Assembly (NCBI GenBank): GCA_035772785.1
Contig: JAOCPU010000056.1
Coordinates: 124,001-188,000, forward strand
DNA from: Phlebiopsis flavidoalba
Taxonomy: Eukaryota; Basidiomycota; Agaricomycetes; Polyporales; Phanerochaetaceae
Length of the DNA: 64,000 bases
Reading direction: 5' to 3'
In this document: one piece after another, positions 13,459-24,488 of the stretch
How positions within the stretch are numbered: the first letter of the stretch is position 1
Layout: each line of letters begins with the position of its first letter
The notes under the pieces: generated by a model
What the model was told of the DNA's origin: nothing
Database searches by the model: none
What the model saw: the letters and a program-made list of their open reading frames with translations, nothing else
Position numbers and translations under genes: made by a program

Positions 13459-14239
13459 GAATAATAAATCGTTTCCAATGCGTGTTTGGGTATTGGGGAT
13501 CTCTTCCTAACCCAAAATTTCGTCGAAAGCGTGGGAAAGTGCGATTTTTGTTTACCGTTCGTTCGATTCAAAATTGAGCGTCTCTCGGGCGTCTGGCAAC
13601 CTTAACCCTAGGGTTTCCAATACAAATTTGAATCAAAACTTGTACGATTTTCTGACATTGTCGTACATGGATCTGACTGCTGAATATTGCTACTAACTAT
13701 GCAGACCCCTGAAACTACCCCCCGCTCAAGTCATTACGCTAAGCGCCCGATGTTTTCAACTCCTGCAGCTCGCACAAACTTCGACGAACTTTCGTTCCAG
13801 AATTAGCGCCCGTCTGTCCGCCCCCTTACCTTGCGAAGGACATACTCTTCATCTTTAGAGGGTATATTTAGTGATGTCTGAAGTGTTTCTTTTAGCCACA
13901 AAAATGTATTATTTAATCTCTGTATCTCTGTTAACACTCTAATCGATGTCAATGCATCCATGTTTTCGCGTTTTGTCGAGTTTCGGCGTTCCCCGTGCGC
14001 CACAACGGTTATGATCGCTTCCGCTTTCGGACGGTACACTGTCGCGACTAGGAGCTCTTATTCGTTTATCTGTTGTTTGACAGTATACATATTATTATTT
14101 GGTCTCTTCAGATATCTCACATAGGATTTAAGAGTAGGGGTATAAAATAGATTGAGAGAAATTATCTACTACACAGAGGGAAACTGACAAGGGGGGTTTG
14201 CACAGCCAGAACACACCTCACACTGGGGGAGGGTAGTTC

Positions 14240-14960
14240 TTGTCCTCGTCGCGCCCGCGTTGAGCCGTCACTGTTGTGTGCTGTCCGCGCCGTCTTCTTC
14301 GATTCATGATTGTTCAGTCTATGCCGTAGCGGCGGCGTAGGTGACTTTGTCGCTGCCGTCCGCGTCACATCATTGTTGTCCTCGTCATGGGCGGCCACGT
14401 CGCGCTGTGTGCAGCCCTTGTCACGCTGTGGCCATCCTCGTTGAGGCCGTCTTCTCCACGTCGTGCTCAACCCTTTAGAAGTTGTCCTTGTCGCACTGTG
14501 GCTGTGCCCGGTGCCCGCTCTGGTTATCCTCATCGTGCGTCCACATAGCGTGCGGCTGTCCGCATCGCAGCTCACCTTGCTGTGCCGGCCACGCCGGCCA
14601 CGTCGCATCGTGTCCGTGCACGTCGTAGTCGACCTCAGCGCGTTGTGGTTGGCCTCGTCGCGTCGCGTCCAGCCTTGCCGCGCCAGTCCCCTCGCCGTGC
14701 CGTCCTCGTTGTGTTGTGGCTGTCGCGTTATGGTAAAGCTCAATGCGCCGTGGATGTCCCAGTCGTACCGTGCGATCCACGTCGTGTCATAGCCACCTGC
14801 ATCGTGCGCGTCATGCGTCATGCGGTGACCGTCGCGGCTTGGTCGTCCTCGTCGGGGTATCCTTGGTGCGTAGTGGTTGTCCTCGCGAGTGCTACGCACA
14901 CCATGCGCATGTTTTGTGTCTTGGCGATGGTGCGCGGCCAGCATGCGTGAGGCTCCGGCG
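14240..14960. repeat. Minisatellite-like core of element B copy 1
   Basis: Degenerate units of about 20-35 bp built on GTCCTCGTCGCGCTGTGGCC. The same type of array lies at 37720-38560 in copy 2. Confidence 0.65.
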
Positions 14961-15814
14961 TGGATGCACGACCACGAAGTGGTCGGTGAGCGCGCTGTGC
15001 CCGAACCCGTGGCCTGTATGCGCGACCAAGCGGCGGTTGCCGGTGCGTTGACGCGTCTGGAGGTATTCAAATGGAGGGTGACCCGTCTTCGCTCCCAGGT
15101 GTCTTCGGGTGTGCACTTCTGCACATGGGAGGGGCCTGCGCATGATGGAAGGGACACACCGAGCTCGCAGGCTCGCGGCGGCGGACAAAAACACAACATG
15201 GGAAGGTTATTTACCTTTTCCGAGAATACGTGCACTCTTGGAGGGCATGTGCGTTGTGGAGCTGAGGGTGCGGTCGCGCAAGTTCAGTTTGGTGTGTGCG
15301 CGGGAGAACCAGCGACGCACCTAGTACCAAGCGAGCTCCATGCTCGTTTGTATCTACCTAAAGCTGGAAGGTGTGCACGGCACACCTTCCCAGCCTCCTA
15401 TAATCTTCTCCGACTGTCGATTACGCCGCGCTTGCAGGAATACGGCCATTGAGGGCGAGGCTTGAGGGTGCGCGCATTGAACGGTAATGGGCGGCGAAGG
15501 TGACGATGGAGCTGAAGAAAGAAGGCAGGCAGGGGTTCAGAGGGGCCCAGAGGAGGTCTCCGCGTTAAGACAAGGGCGGCAGGAGCCGCCGTTCTCGTGA
15601 ACGACGGCGGAGGATGGGAGTGCGAGCAGAGAACAGTCCCCGGGCGCTTCGGACTTGGAACTCGACGCGCGGCAAGCGCCGGGGTTCCTCCGAGGGCTCC
15701 TCCTGGGCTCCTCACTCGCTCGCCCTGGTGAATTACCAGTAAGCATGTAAATCAGTGAGCGTGTGCAGAAATGAATTATGGATGGCCCATACCCGCTAAT
15801 CCCGTATCGGGCGC

Positions 15815-16060
15815 GCGCGCACGAGCCGAGTGCAGTTCGGCGAGGAGCGCACCCGGTAGAGTACTCAGTGTGAGTGTTATGGTAGAGATCACTAACATTA
15901 TTTTCACGCTCTATTTTACATAAACTATTAAAACCATGTTGTGATTTGATTATTTAGGAACACTGACAAACTGGCGTGTTTCCGTTCACGTACCAGCGCG
16001 CGACGAGCCGAGCGCAGCTCGGCGAGGAGCGCGCCCGGTAGGACACCATGGTGAGCACCG
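15815..16060. repeat. Paired hairpin boxes near the right end of element B copy 1
   Basis: Two boxes about 190 bp apart (about 15818-15890 and 15996-16058) share GACGAGCCGAG, then GCAGCTCGGCGAGGAGC, then GCGCCCGGTAG. Each can fold as CCGAG/CTCGG. Equivalent boxes lie at about 39510-39570 and 39697-39750. Confidence 0.65.
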
Positions 16061-16396
16061 GTAAAACAAATACTGCAAATACTTATTATTAGTCACCCAA
16101 AATTATTCATAAATCGGTCGAGCCAGAAATGGCCCGCATCTCAAAGCGGCCGCATTCCATTTCGGGCGGGCGCCTGTTGGCGCTCGCTCAAAACCGGGCT
16201 CTTTTACGGCAGTCGTCTTCCAGGTAGGATGTACCGCGCTTCGAAGTAAAGCGACGAAATATGTAGGTATATGTTTTTAGGATGCTCAGCTGTACTGCTA
16301 GATTTGAGCTGGGGCCCACAACCTCTTGATGAAGTTCGTGGCGGACAACGGCCAGCCACGTGGAGTTCGTTAGGCGCCTAATTTCCTAATCGGTGG

Positions 16397-16404
16397 TATA
16401 AATA
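16397..16404 (+). promoter_or_regulatory. TATA box of element A unit A2
   Basis: TATAAATA in the same GGTGGTATAAATAGTCC block as the other units. Confidence 0.6.
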
Positions 16405-16669
16405 GTCCTGCTCAGCTTCCCTTGCCCGTACCACCACCACCACCCCTCCCGTCTCTCATCCTCTCAACACTCATACTCACTCCTCTTTCCGCATACATGT
16501 TGCTTGGCGTTTTGTCTTGAGTATTCTCCTTGACTTCTCTCTTTCTCGCCTTTGGCCCTCTTCTCTCTCGCCTTAAGTTCAAGTTCAAGCTGTGGCGCTG
16601 TTCTCAGGGCTGTTCTCTTTGGTCCACTTCCCGGTATCCTCTACTTCAATACGTGTTTGGTGGCTGGTA

Positions 16670-17800
16670 GCATGGGTGGGTGGCGACCTCCACTGTTTCC
16701 TTAACTCAAGCAGCCTTTCTCGGGTCTCTGGTGAGTGGTGGGCGACCGGGTCGCCCGCTGTGGCCTGTGGCCGAGGCTGACATAGTTTGCCGCCCAAGGT
16801 GTGACACGTGTGTGGCCACGGTCCTCAACAGTCCTCAACGCAAGCTGAGGCTCAAGACGCGCAATTTGGTGCTTCCTGGCCTGACGTCGCGGCGGGTATA
16901 TGGCCCAAGGTCTCAAGGCCATCTGAACAATCAAGACGCCGACTGTGATTCTTGTGGATCTCAAGCCGTCGGTCACGGCCGTGGTAGCACAGGTGGGCGG
17001 CGACCTCTGTGACTCCCGTGAAGAACGCAAGTAGCCACGCTATGCTTCATTGGTAGTGCGGACGGGTGGCTACCTCCGCCACTTCCTCAACGCAAGCAGC
17101 CATCTCTTGGTCTGATCTGATCTTCTGGCAGCTTGGGCGACTGGCGACCTCTGTAACTCTGCTAGGAACGCAAACAACTTCTGGTTCTCCCTTGTACTGG
17201 GTTCGCTCGTGGTACTCCACGTGGTCGGCGACTTCTGCATCAAGGACTCTGGTGGCTTATCTCTCAGTGCAGCGTTATGGACGGTATTGGCTGGGGGCAA
17301 TCTTCGGTACTCGCTGCGCACAACCGACTCTTTGGGGACCTTAAATCGCTGGCCGTACGGGTGGACGACAACCTTCGTGCCAAGAATATGAGAAGACGCC
17401 TCTGGATCTGGCCGTCTGGTAGTTTGGCTTACGGCGAAGTCTAAGTCGAAGATTCACGAAATCTCCTCTAGGTTTGGCCGCTACTTTTACGCGCGGGCAG
17501 CAATTTTTGGGTCAAGACATCAAACCTCTCTGCCTGTGGCTCTCCAACATCAGTTTATGGCCGCTTCTTTCACACGCGTGCAGCAAGATCTGGGCCAAGA
17601 CAGCGAAAAACCTCTCCGCTTTTCTGGTAGTACGGACGGATGGCTACCTCCGATACTCCCTCAACGCAATCAGCTCCTTCTAGACTCCACACTCCTGGTA
17701 GCCTGGGTGGGTGGCGACTTTTACAGCTCCGTCAAGAACGCAAGTAGCCTGCCTCTCTTGGACCCTCTGACGCTGGTACTTCTGGACGCCGAACTCTAGA
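16670..17800 (+). repeat. Internal degenerate repeat array of unit A2
   Basis: Repeated GGTGGCGACCTC and GGTGGCTACCTCCG blocks with GAACGCAAGTAGCC tails, as in A1. The copies sit in different frames and show no coding conservation. Confidence 0.65.
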
Positions 17801-17967
17801 GCAACAGTGACGCAAGCGGCCTATCTTGGACTTGGAGTTACAATTAGAACTTTGAAGACGGCCGTGGCATGTCATCCTCAATATTTTCTCGCGCCGTGAA
17901 GCAAGTCAGTCACTACTTACTGTTCAACGTCTCGATCCAGTCGACGAATCTGCCTCAAACACACAAC

Positions 17968-18497
17968 TCCTGAGGTCCGGCGTGCTCAAAAGCACGTCGT
18001 GGGTGGCGGCGGGTCTTCAGGGTGGGCCTAATGCCTGCATCGACACATGTTCTGGCGTAACATCACGCAGTCTCTTTTCCCTCACCTATGTGCTTCGGTG
18101 CGTCTTCGCGCTCCGTGTCTCTCGCTGTTCGCGATATCTAGGTACCTTGCAACACGCAACAACCCTTGAGGCCCGACGTCAACACGTCGGGGGTGGTGGT
18201 GGGACCTCAGGGTGGGCCTAGTGCCCGTGTCGGCATACGTCGCGGTACTGTTGTACACCGTCTGTTCAAATCGGTGTGTTCTCAAACATCCTCTGACTCG
18301 CTCACCACATTGGTCACTGTCCCACGGGATTCCATAGCCTTAGTGAAACTACCCCGACCCATGTACGGTTTCTACACCAAGTGTGTCTTTGCACCCTGTC
18401 TCTTTGTGCTTTCTCGTGGCTTCTAGGTATCTTTCAACACACACAACAAACCCTTCAGGCCTGACGTCAACACGTCCGGGCGGGTCCTCATGGAGGG
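17968..18497 (+). repeat. Nested hairpin array of unit A2 (3 copies)
   Basis: Copies at 17968-18023 (GCTCAAAAGC loop type, first in the array), 18163-18213 (GTCAACAC type, perfect inner stem) and 18450-18497. Spacing is about 195 and 287 bp. Confidence 0.75.
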
Positions 18498-19104
18498 TTC
18501 TTTGCCCGCGTCGGTGCAGGACTGTGCGTATCTTCTCTACGTTATCTGGATTGGTGTGTTTTTTGTATCGGCTTTTACTTGGCTCCCTACTACGCTTTTC
18601 GGCCTCGCGGAATCTCGAGCGTTCAAAGGTTGAAAGATGGATCCCAGGGTCAAGAAAGTCACTGCGTTGACCGTACACGAATGTGCATGATAATGTCCCC
18701 CTCTCTATAGAGCAATTTCCTGTTTTTTTTTTTTTGGCTTCATCGACCATGCCTTTGACGTGTTTTAGATATATTCCAACTGCACACTGGAATGCGAGGC
18801 CCGACGTCCAGTGCCAATAGTAAAAATTCCAATTGTAAGCTTTAAGGTTGCTACTTTCTCCGACACTCTGATCTTTCTCGCCTTGACACGCTGTCTTGAA
18901 GGACCTTCGTCGTGTAGCGATGGGCAATGACTCTAATTTCCTCTGCTTCTCACTGTGTTCCTTTTTTCCGATCTGTAGTACAGGTATTATTGCTGTAACA
19001 TTGCTGTATATTTCTGTATCTCGTCAGAGCCGTACGCTAGCTTTCTGTTCCGCCAGAGTCACATCTCCATATCTCACGCTGTCATCGATGACTATCCCCA
19101 GATA

Positions 19105-19371
19105 CTGTAGTTTTTCGACCGCACAGGATGTCACGCGTCACGGACCCCTTCCACCGCAACGGTAAACGCAGACTGTCACGCGTCACCGAGGGGCTCATCC
19201 GGTTGTGACACCGCGGAATGTACGCCGAAATTTTGCCGCGCCTTCGGCGCTTCATCCTCCCCCGCCAAATAGCGGTAGGTGTCACACGTCACAGCGGCCG
19301 CCGCCGCTCATCCGGTACGGTTCGATTGTGTCACGGTCACACCCCCATCCGGTACGGTCGTAAAACTACAG
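19105..19371. mobile_element. MITE with mariner-like ends (267 bp)
   Basis: The ends are CTGTAGTTTTTCGACCG and its complement CGGTCGTAAAACTACAG (one extra T on the left), flanked on both sides by TA, as expected for Tc1/mariner-type insertion. The interior has three copies of a TGTCAC(G/A)CGTCAC box at about 19129, 19168 and 19272. It has no coding capacity. Confidence 0.7.
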
Positions 19372-20072
19372 TATTGTAGCCCCGTGCTTGATGGAGGGCC
19401 GCTGTAATTCCTGTGTCGGTCTCCGTCAACATGAACATATAGCCACGCTACTACTGTCATGCGACGTCGCCTAGTCTCTAGTACTCCCTACTCCTTGCGA
19501 GCACTGTTTCCGATTACTGCGGCTGAGAGGAAGTGCTTTGTTTGGTCGTGTTAGGATTCAAAGAGGCCGCATTCCATATCGGGTGGGCGCTCGCCTAGAC
19601 CCGGCTTCGTTCTTTCTTCTCCAGACGCCTGACGATGTGGCCACAAATCACAACGGTCGTCCTGCACAGGCCTCGCTCCGCGCCTCGTGGCCAGGTGGCC
19701 AAACGTGCTGGCATTGTTCCTGTTTCGCTTATGTATTTGCTCTCTGGGATGCTCCGGTGGCCTTCCTTGGTGGCCCGCCGCATTCAAGCTTCCGCAGCAC
19801 GCGAGGCGGTTCAGCGAGTTTTGAGTGGCGAGTTTACTTGGAGTCACGGTCGAATCAGAATATTAATGACAACCGAACACCTTGTTACTGGAAGGCCCAG
19901 AGAGGACCTCTGGGTCTCAGGCAGCATCTCTGAGGCTATACACGGTCCACCGGCAAACTATACCATCCGAGCGCGACGAGGGACATTGACACGAGGGGCG
20001 CGGCGGACAATGGAAAGCCACGGTGAGGTAGGTAAGCGCTCAAGGATCGTGGCCGTTTGATCCCAAAAAAGG

Positions 20073-20079
20073 TATAAAT
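20073..20079 (+). promoter_or_regulatory. TATA box of element A unit A3
   Basis: TATAAAT within GGTATAAATGGTCC, followed by the conserved CAGCCCCGCCA(G/C)CCTCTCTT leader shared with A1. Confidence 0.5.
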
Positions 20080-20349
20080 GGTCCCCGTCAGCCCCGCCAG
20101 CCTCTCTTCCCCGTACCACCACCATCGGTCCCGCCCCTCTTTTCTCTCCTCCCCCTTCATCTCTCCCAGTTCCGCATACATGTTGCTCTGGCGTTTTTTG
20201 TATTCAACGTGCTCTGTCTTCTCTGTCTTGTTTCCTCGCCTACGGATCTCTGCTTTCTGTGGCCTCAAGTTCAAGTGGTTCAAGCTGTGGCGCTGTTCTG
20301 ACCTGGGCTCTCTGTTGCGTATTTGGACCTCAAGTCTGCGGGTTCCGGG

Positions 20350-21620
20350 TACGGGGTAGCATGGGTGGGTGGCGACCTCCACTGCTTCCTCAAGTCAAGC
20401 AGCCTGTTTTGATTTCTGGTGAGCGTCGGCCGCCGTTCTTTGCTGTGTCGCGTGTGGCCAAGGCTGACACAGCTCGGAGTCTAGCCAGCTCCATGTGTGG
20501 CCCCAGCGTGTTGAAGCAAGACGAAGATTCAAGACCGTGTATGGAGTGTCCGAGGGCCTCAAGCCGTGGCATGTGTGGCCTATAGCTCAATGGATCAAGG
20601 CCAGACGAAGAGTCAAGACAGGGGATTCTGTGCTTGTACCGGCCTCAAGCCGCGACGGGTGTGTGTCCTATATTCTCAAGGCGATCTGAACTGTCAGGTC
20701 GACGGACGTTGTGACTCTTCGGACCTCAAGTCGTTGATCAAGGCCACGGTAGCACGGGTGGGTGGCGACCTCCGTGACTCCCGCGAAGAACGCAAATAGC
20801 CTCTCTCTGCTTTATTGGTTATAGTCCGGACGGGTGGCTACCTCCGCGATTTCCTGAACGAAATCATCAGCTCTCTCTTGGCCTGAGCTCTGTGGCCGAA
20901 TCACGGATGGATGCCTGCCTCCATATTAAACCACCAAGGTCCACTCTGGATTCAACCTCCTGATAGCTGAGGGCGCCAAAGCCGCGACTGGCAAAAACAC
21001 CTGGCCCTTGTCAGCAACAAGTTCGGCCTCTGTTTTCTCTCTTGGTCCCGGCCTCACTAGTGATGCTACGATGTGTGCCGACCTTCCTGTTGCGAGTCGA
21101 CTAGTCTGGCCGATACTTGGAATTTACCAGTCTGCACACCTGGAGGCAACCCTCAGTTTGGAGTGGATTTCTGTTTTTCGGGGTTCCTGATCCCAAGGTG
21201 AATGAAGACCTCTCAGTCAAGCTACAAACAACTATATCTGCTTCCTTGGTAGTTCGTCGGACGGGTAGCTACCTCCGAGACTTCCTAATGCAAGTAGCTC
21301 TCGACATCGACACTGGTTTATGTCCTCTAGTCAAAAACCGTCTCTGGGCTTAGTGATTTGGTATTAGCGAGGGGCCTCCCACACCGGACACAAGCCCTGC
21401 TCGGATTTGCCTCAAGTCAAGGTGCTGCTAGGAGCGATCTCCGCTTCACTGGTAGTACGGACGGGTGGCTACCTCCGATGCTCCCTTAATGCAAGCAGCC
21501 CTCTTCGAATCTCCGGTTGCGTGGGTTGGTGTGGTGACCTTCATGGGGCTCTCGTCAAGAACGCAAGTGGCCCCTTTGGACCCTCTGGCGGCCATTGGGG
21601 ATCCCGATCTCTTGAGCAGC
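20350..21620 (+). repeat. Internal degenerate repeat array of unit A3
   Basis: Same block family as in A1 and A2 (GGGTGGGTGGCGACCTCC.. and GGTAGTACGGACGGGTGG.. starts). Confidence 0.6.
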
Positions 21621-21771
21621 AATTCGCAAACTGCCTACCTTGGACTTGTTATTATGAATCGGGATCGTGTTGAAGACGGCTGTGGTGTATGATCAACGCC
21701 GTGGCGCAAGTCGGCCACTACTTACCTCCAATCTCTCAATCCATTCGACCAGTCTGCCTCAATACACAATC

Positions 21772-22340
21772 CCTGAGGTCCGACGTGCTCAAAAGCACGT
21801 CGGGGGTGGTGGTGGGTTCTCAGAGTGGGTTGACTGCCCGCGTCGACACACACACCTTGGCACGGCAATGCGCGCCTTCTTCCTCGCCTACCGGGTTGGT
21901 GCGTCCTCGCATCCGCTCTCTTCTGATACTGGTGCTTTCTAGGCACCTTACAATAGCCCTTGAGGCCCCGACGTCAAACACGTCGGGGGTGGAAGGTGGG
22001 ACCTCAGGGTGGGTGTAATGCCCGATGTCAGCACATACGTTTGTGCAATTGAGAATGGTTGTGTCATCGAGCATCCTCTTACCAGCTCCTCTATACAACC
22101 TAGATACATTACAGTGACACCAAATTCAATGAAACCTCACTGCTTTGACTATTTGCATTAAATGTCGTTGTGTTAATGACGATCGGCTGTGAAGACGTAG
22201 CCTCGGAAACTCGCACCAGTGCGGCTACGCCTTTCGTCTTGTTCGCTACCCCTGGCTTCCAGGCACCCTTCAACACACAGCAACTATTGAGGCCCAAAAA
22301 CCTCAGCATGTCGGGGTCGGAGGTTGGTACCTCAGGAGGG
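21772..22340 (+). repeat. Nested hairpin array of unit A3 (3 copies)
   Basis: Copies at 21772-21825 (GCTCAAAAGC type, first), 21957-22010 (GTCAAACAC type) and 22288-22340 (degenerate). Confidence 0.7.
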
Positions 22341-22350
22341 CTCAATGCCC

Positions 22351-23196
22351 GCGCAGGCACCGATATGTTCGCTGGTGTGTCCTCGCCTCTCGTTTGATTC
22401 GCGCTCTTGATCTACGTTCTGTGGGTACAACACCACACTACAAGACGAAGTCTTGGGCTTACACTTTGCCATTTTTCTCCTGCTTATTACCTGGCTCCAG
22501 CTCCTGCTATACGTTAATCGTAACGGAATGCCTACCAAACTCTGATCTCATTGACGCTGTTAACAATCGGCATTCCCCGCGGGGATGGTCTTATGGCGTC
22601 CGCTGCATCATTGTACGCGTTTACCCTATGTCTATACTCGAGAACTTCACGTCCTTTCAGAAGGGCGCGCTATGCTACGGCCACATCTCTTATATTGTGC
22701 AAGTAACTTGTGGAATAAGTCATGGACGTAGAAATCTGACACGCCTCAAGGCACGCGCGCCCTCGAGGCTCGGAGTTCGGACTTCGACGTGAGTCAGACG
22801 CGTTGATCTCAGTTTCTTTTTTTTGAGGCTACGTGATTTCTAACCTCTTGAGCACTCACTTCAATGCGCACCTGTAGCTAGCTACAGGCTCATCGACGCG
22901 TAGTTTTTCTTGAAGCTGCCTAGGCAATTTGGAGTATAAATGCACGGACAAGTCGCGTAACACGTCCGTCCAGATCAACGAAGGGCCCTGAACACGTTAC
23001 TAGTTTCTATGGAGCAGATTCATACGTGTCTTCTCAGATACCATAATCGGTACAGTGTGCGATAATCCCTAGGTTATGACTCCTTGTCCGCTAGACGCCT
23101 ATTCAGGGTTCACCATAATCCTATTAATATCCTTTGCCACGTCGTCTGATCCGATCTCATCGGACACAACCCTCTCGAGCTCATCCGTGTCCGCAA
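22351..23196. other. Gene-free stretch after the A array
   Basis: Short frames only. It probably contains decayed element A sequence (similar AT/CT-rich pattern up to about 22960) and the upstream region of the next pseudogene. Nothing specific is recognised. Confidence 0.3.
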
Positions 23197-24488
23197 CTGG
23201 GTTCAATATTGGACCATGTAAGTACTGTGCTTTCTGAACCACCAAATTTTTTTCTAAAAAAACCTCACCTGACAATGACAATGCGTTTGCATGGACGAAG
23301 AGATCAAGATGAGAGCTTTGTCATGGCCGCAAGCTGGTGAGAATTATTGTGGGATACGATGGTCTTGGGCGTAGTCAATTGGTCCTCACCAAGCGGAACG
23401 TTCAACCCCTGGTACTCGGATGGTAAGGACCGTCCCGTCCCGTCAAACCTGAACCGTACTCACAAACGTGGCGACTTCTGCTCAGGTCGGCGAGTGAGCC
23501 TGCGCCTTGACATAGCTACGTCCCTAGCGAGGGACGAAATCGCCATTCCTCAAATTACCCGCGGGGATATCACAATGATTTTTCGTTGCTTTGAGCGTCG
23601 CGAGGTCGTATACGCTATCTGCCTCTGTCTTGCGCCATGACTACCTCGGCCAGATTGGCGAACCCATTTTGCGAAGACATGATTTATCAATCTGTCTCAA
23701 ACTCGGAGCCTCGTAAGTGTTCTTGCATCGGTGGTTACGCGCAAAAGACCGTCATCTTCCGCCCCAAATTCGGGACTACGTCTTTCGCGATGCTTCCCGG
23801 TTGACCTCGGCCGCAGAAGAAAGGTAGGGTCATATTGATGCTGGGTATAAGAAATCCACTCAGCAGAGACTCGCAGATGTTGATGGGCAAACCAAAGACG
23901 AGGATAAGGATATCAATACCAATGGCGCTGAGCAGCGACTCAGAAAACTGTTTATAGCTATGTCGATCGTAGCTGATGGCTTCAAAACGCATCGAAGACT
24001 CGGATCCGGCGGACAAACTCGTGAGAGCGTTATCGAGGCTTTACGACTTCACTTGTCTCGTCAACAGGACTCGGACGATTACCGGAAAAAACTATTGCGC
24101 TTAGATAGTCCCTACGCGAGGATAGGTGCAAGGCCTGCCTTCCAAGACACAATACTTCAATCAACGTCAGCAAAGGTGAATATGTCCGTGCCGACCCGCC
24201 CTAGAAGACCTCAAGCGACGCCTCGAGAAAGCAGGCGTAAAATCTGATGGACGTACTAAATATCACATTGGGCCAAGCTACTGCTTTCTCCAAAATCTGT
24301 TGGTCCTCCGACAGACTCGTGCGCTATGATGTGTTCTGATTCAAAGGCGTATCACTCGTGGCCCATGGGCCGGGGACAAGTTTATTGTCCCACATCGTCG
24401 ATTCATGGAACAGATATCGGGAAGACATGGCAAGATGTCTCGGACGAGGGTAAGCTGGTTGGCTGGAGCCACCCCTATGGAGACATAG
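23197..24488 (+). pseudogene. F-box-like MGQYW/GPWAG family, member 2, heavily degraded
   Basis: All exons of the family can be traced. A first exon with the start codon destroyed (CTGGGTTCAATATTGGACC, donor GTAAGT at 23219) corresponds to MGQYW. The second exon begins at about 23283 (VCMDEEIK, ending in LTKRNVQPLVLGW at about 23423). The third, at about 23487, reads SLRLDIATSLARDE...ITMIFRCFERREVVYAICLCLA, then HDYLGQIGEP in another frame. C-terminal pieces are GEYVRADP, LEDLKRRLEKAG, ICWSSD, GPWAGDKF and WQDVSDEVSWLAG. At least six frame changes and the lost ATG go beyond the one or two indels seen in neighbours, so this is probably a true pseudogene. Confidence 0.75.

Larger units (their letters stand above)
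12900..16141. mobile_element. Element B copy 1, inserted in unit A2 and itself interrupted
   Basis: The right end has TTATTCATAAATCG at 16103-16116. The matching left end CGATTTAT is at 12904-12911, and the rest of the terminal repeat (GAATAATAAATCG) reappears at 13459. About 547 bp (12912-13458) are thus inserted inside the left terminal repeat relative to copy 2 at 36940-39812. The interior shares with copy 2 an AACCCTAGGGTT palindrome, a GTC/CTC-rich minisatellite, a GC-rich segment and two hairpin boxes (AGCCGAG..CTCGGC). A 357-codon minus-strand frame (14162-15235) is a translation of the minisatellite and is not kept in copy 2. Confidence 0.65.
16142..18530 (+). mobile_element. Element A, unit A2, right portion (after element B)
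   Basis: Resumes with a second copy of the 12636-12895 segment. It then has the TATA box at 16397-16404, a CT-rich leader, the internal repeat array (about 16670-17800) and the hairpin array (17968-18497). No transposition protein is encoded. Confidence 0.7.
18531..22350 (+). mobile_element. Element A, unit A3 (contains a MITE)
   Basis: Left part at about 18531-18950, the MITE at 19105-19371, the GTCGTGTTAGGATTC box at 19545, a diverged TATA box at 20073-20079, internal repeats at about 20350-21620 and hairpins at 21772-22340. It is more diverged from A1/A2 in the promoter-proximal region (19600-20060). Confidence 0.65.

Noticed and set aside
14162..15235. 357-codon open frame on the minus strand inside element B
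   Set aside because: It translates the minisatellite (Thr/Arg/Asp/His-rich repeats), has no recognised domain and is broken in copy 2 at 37.7-38.9 kb.
12636..16392. Element B with its flanking 250-bp repeats read as an LTR retrotransposon
   Set aside because: The flanks belong to element A and are absent around B copy 2. There is no primer-binding site, polypurine tract or pol protein.
11125..22340. Hairpin arrays as a CRISPR
   Set aside because: The intervals between hairpins (about 140-330 bp) are themselves repeated, not unique short spacers, and the DNA is eukaryotic.
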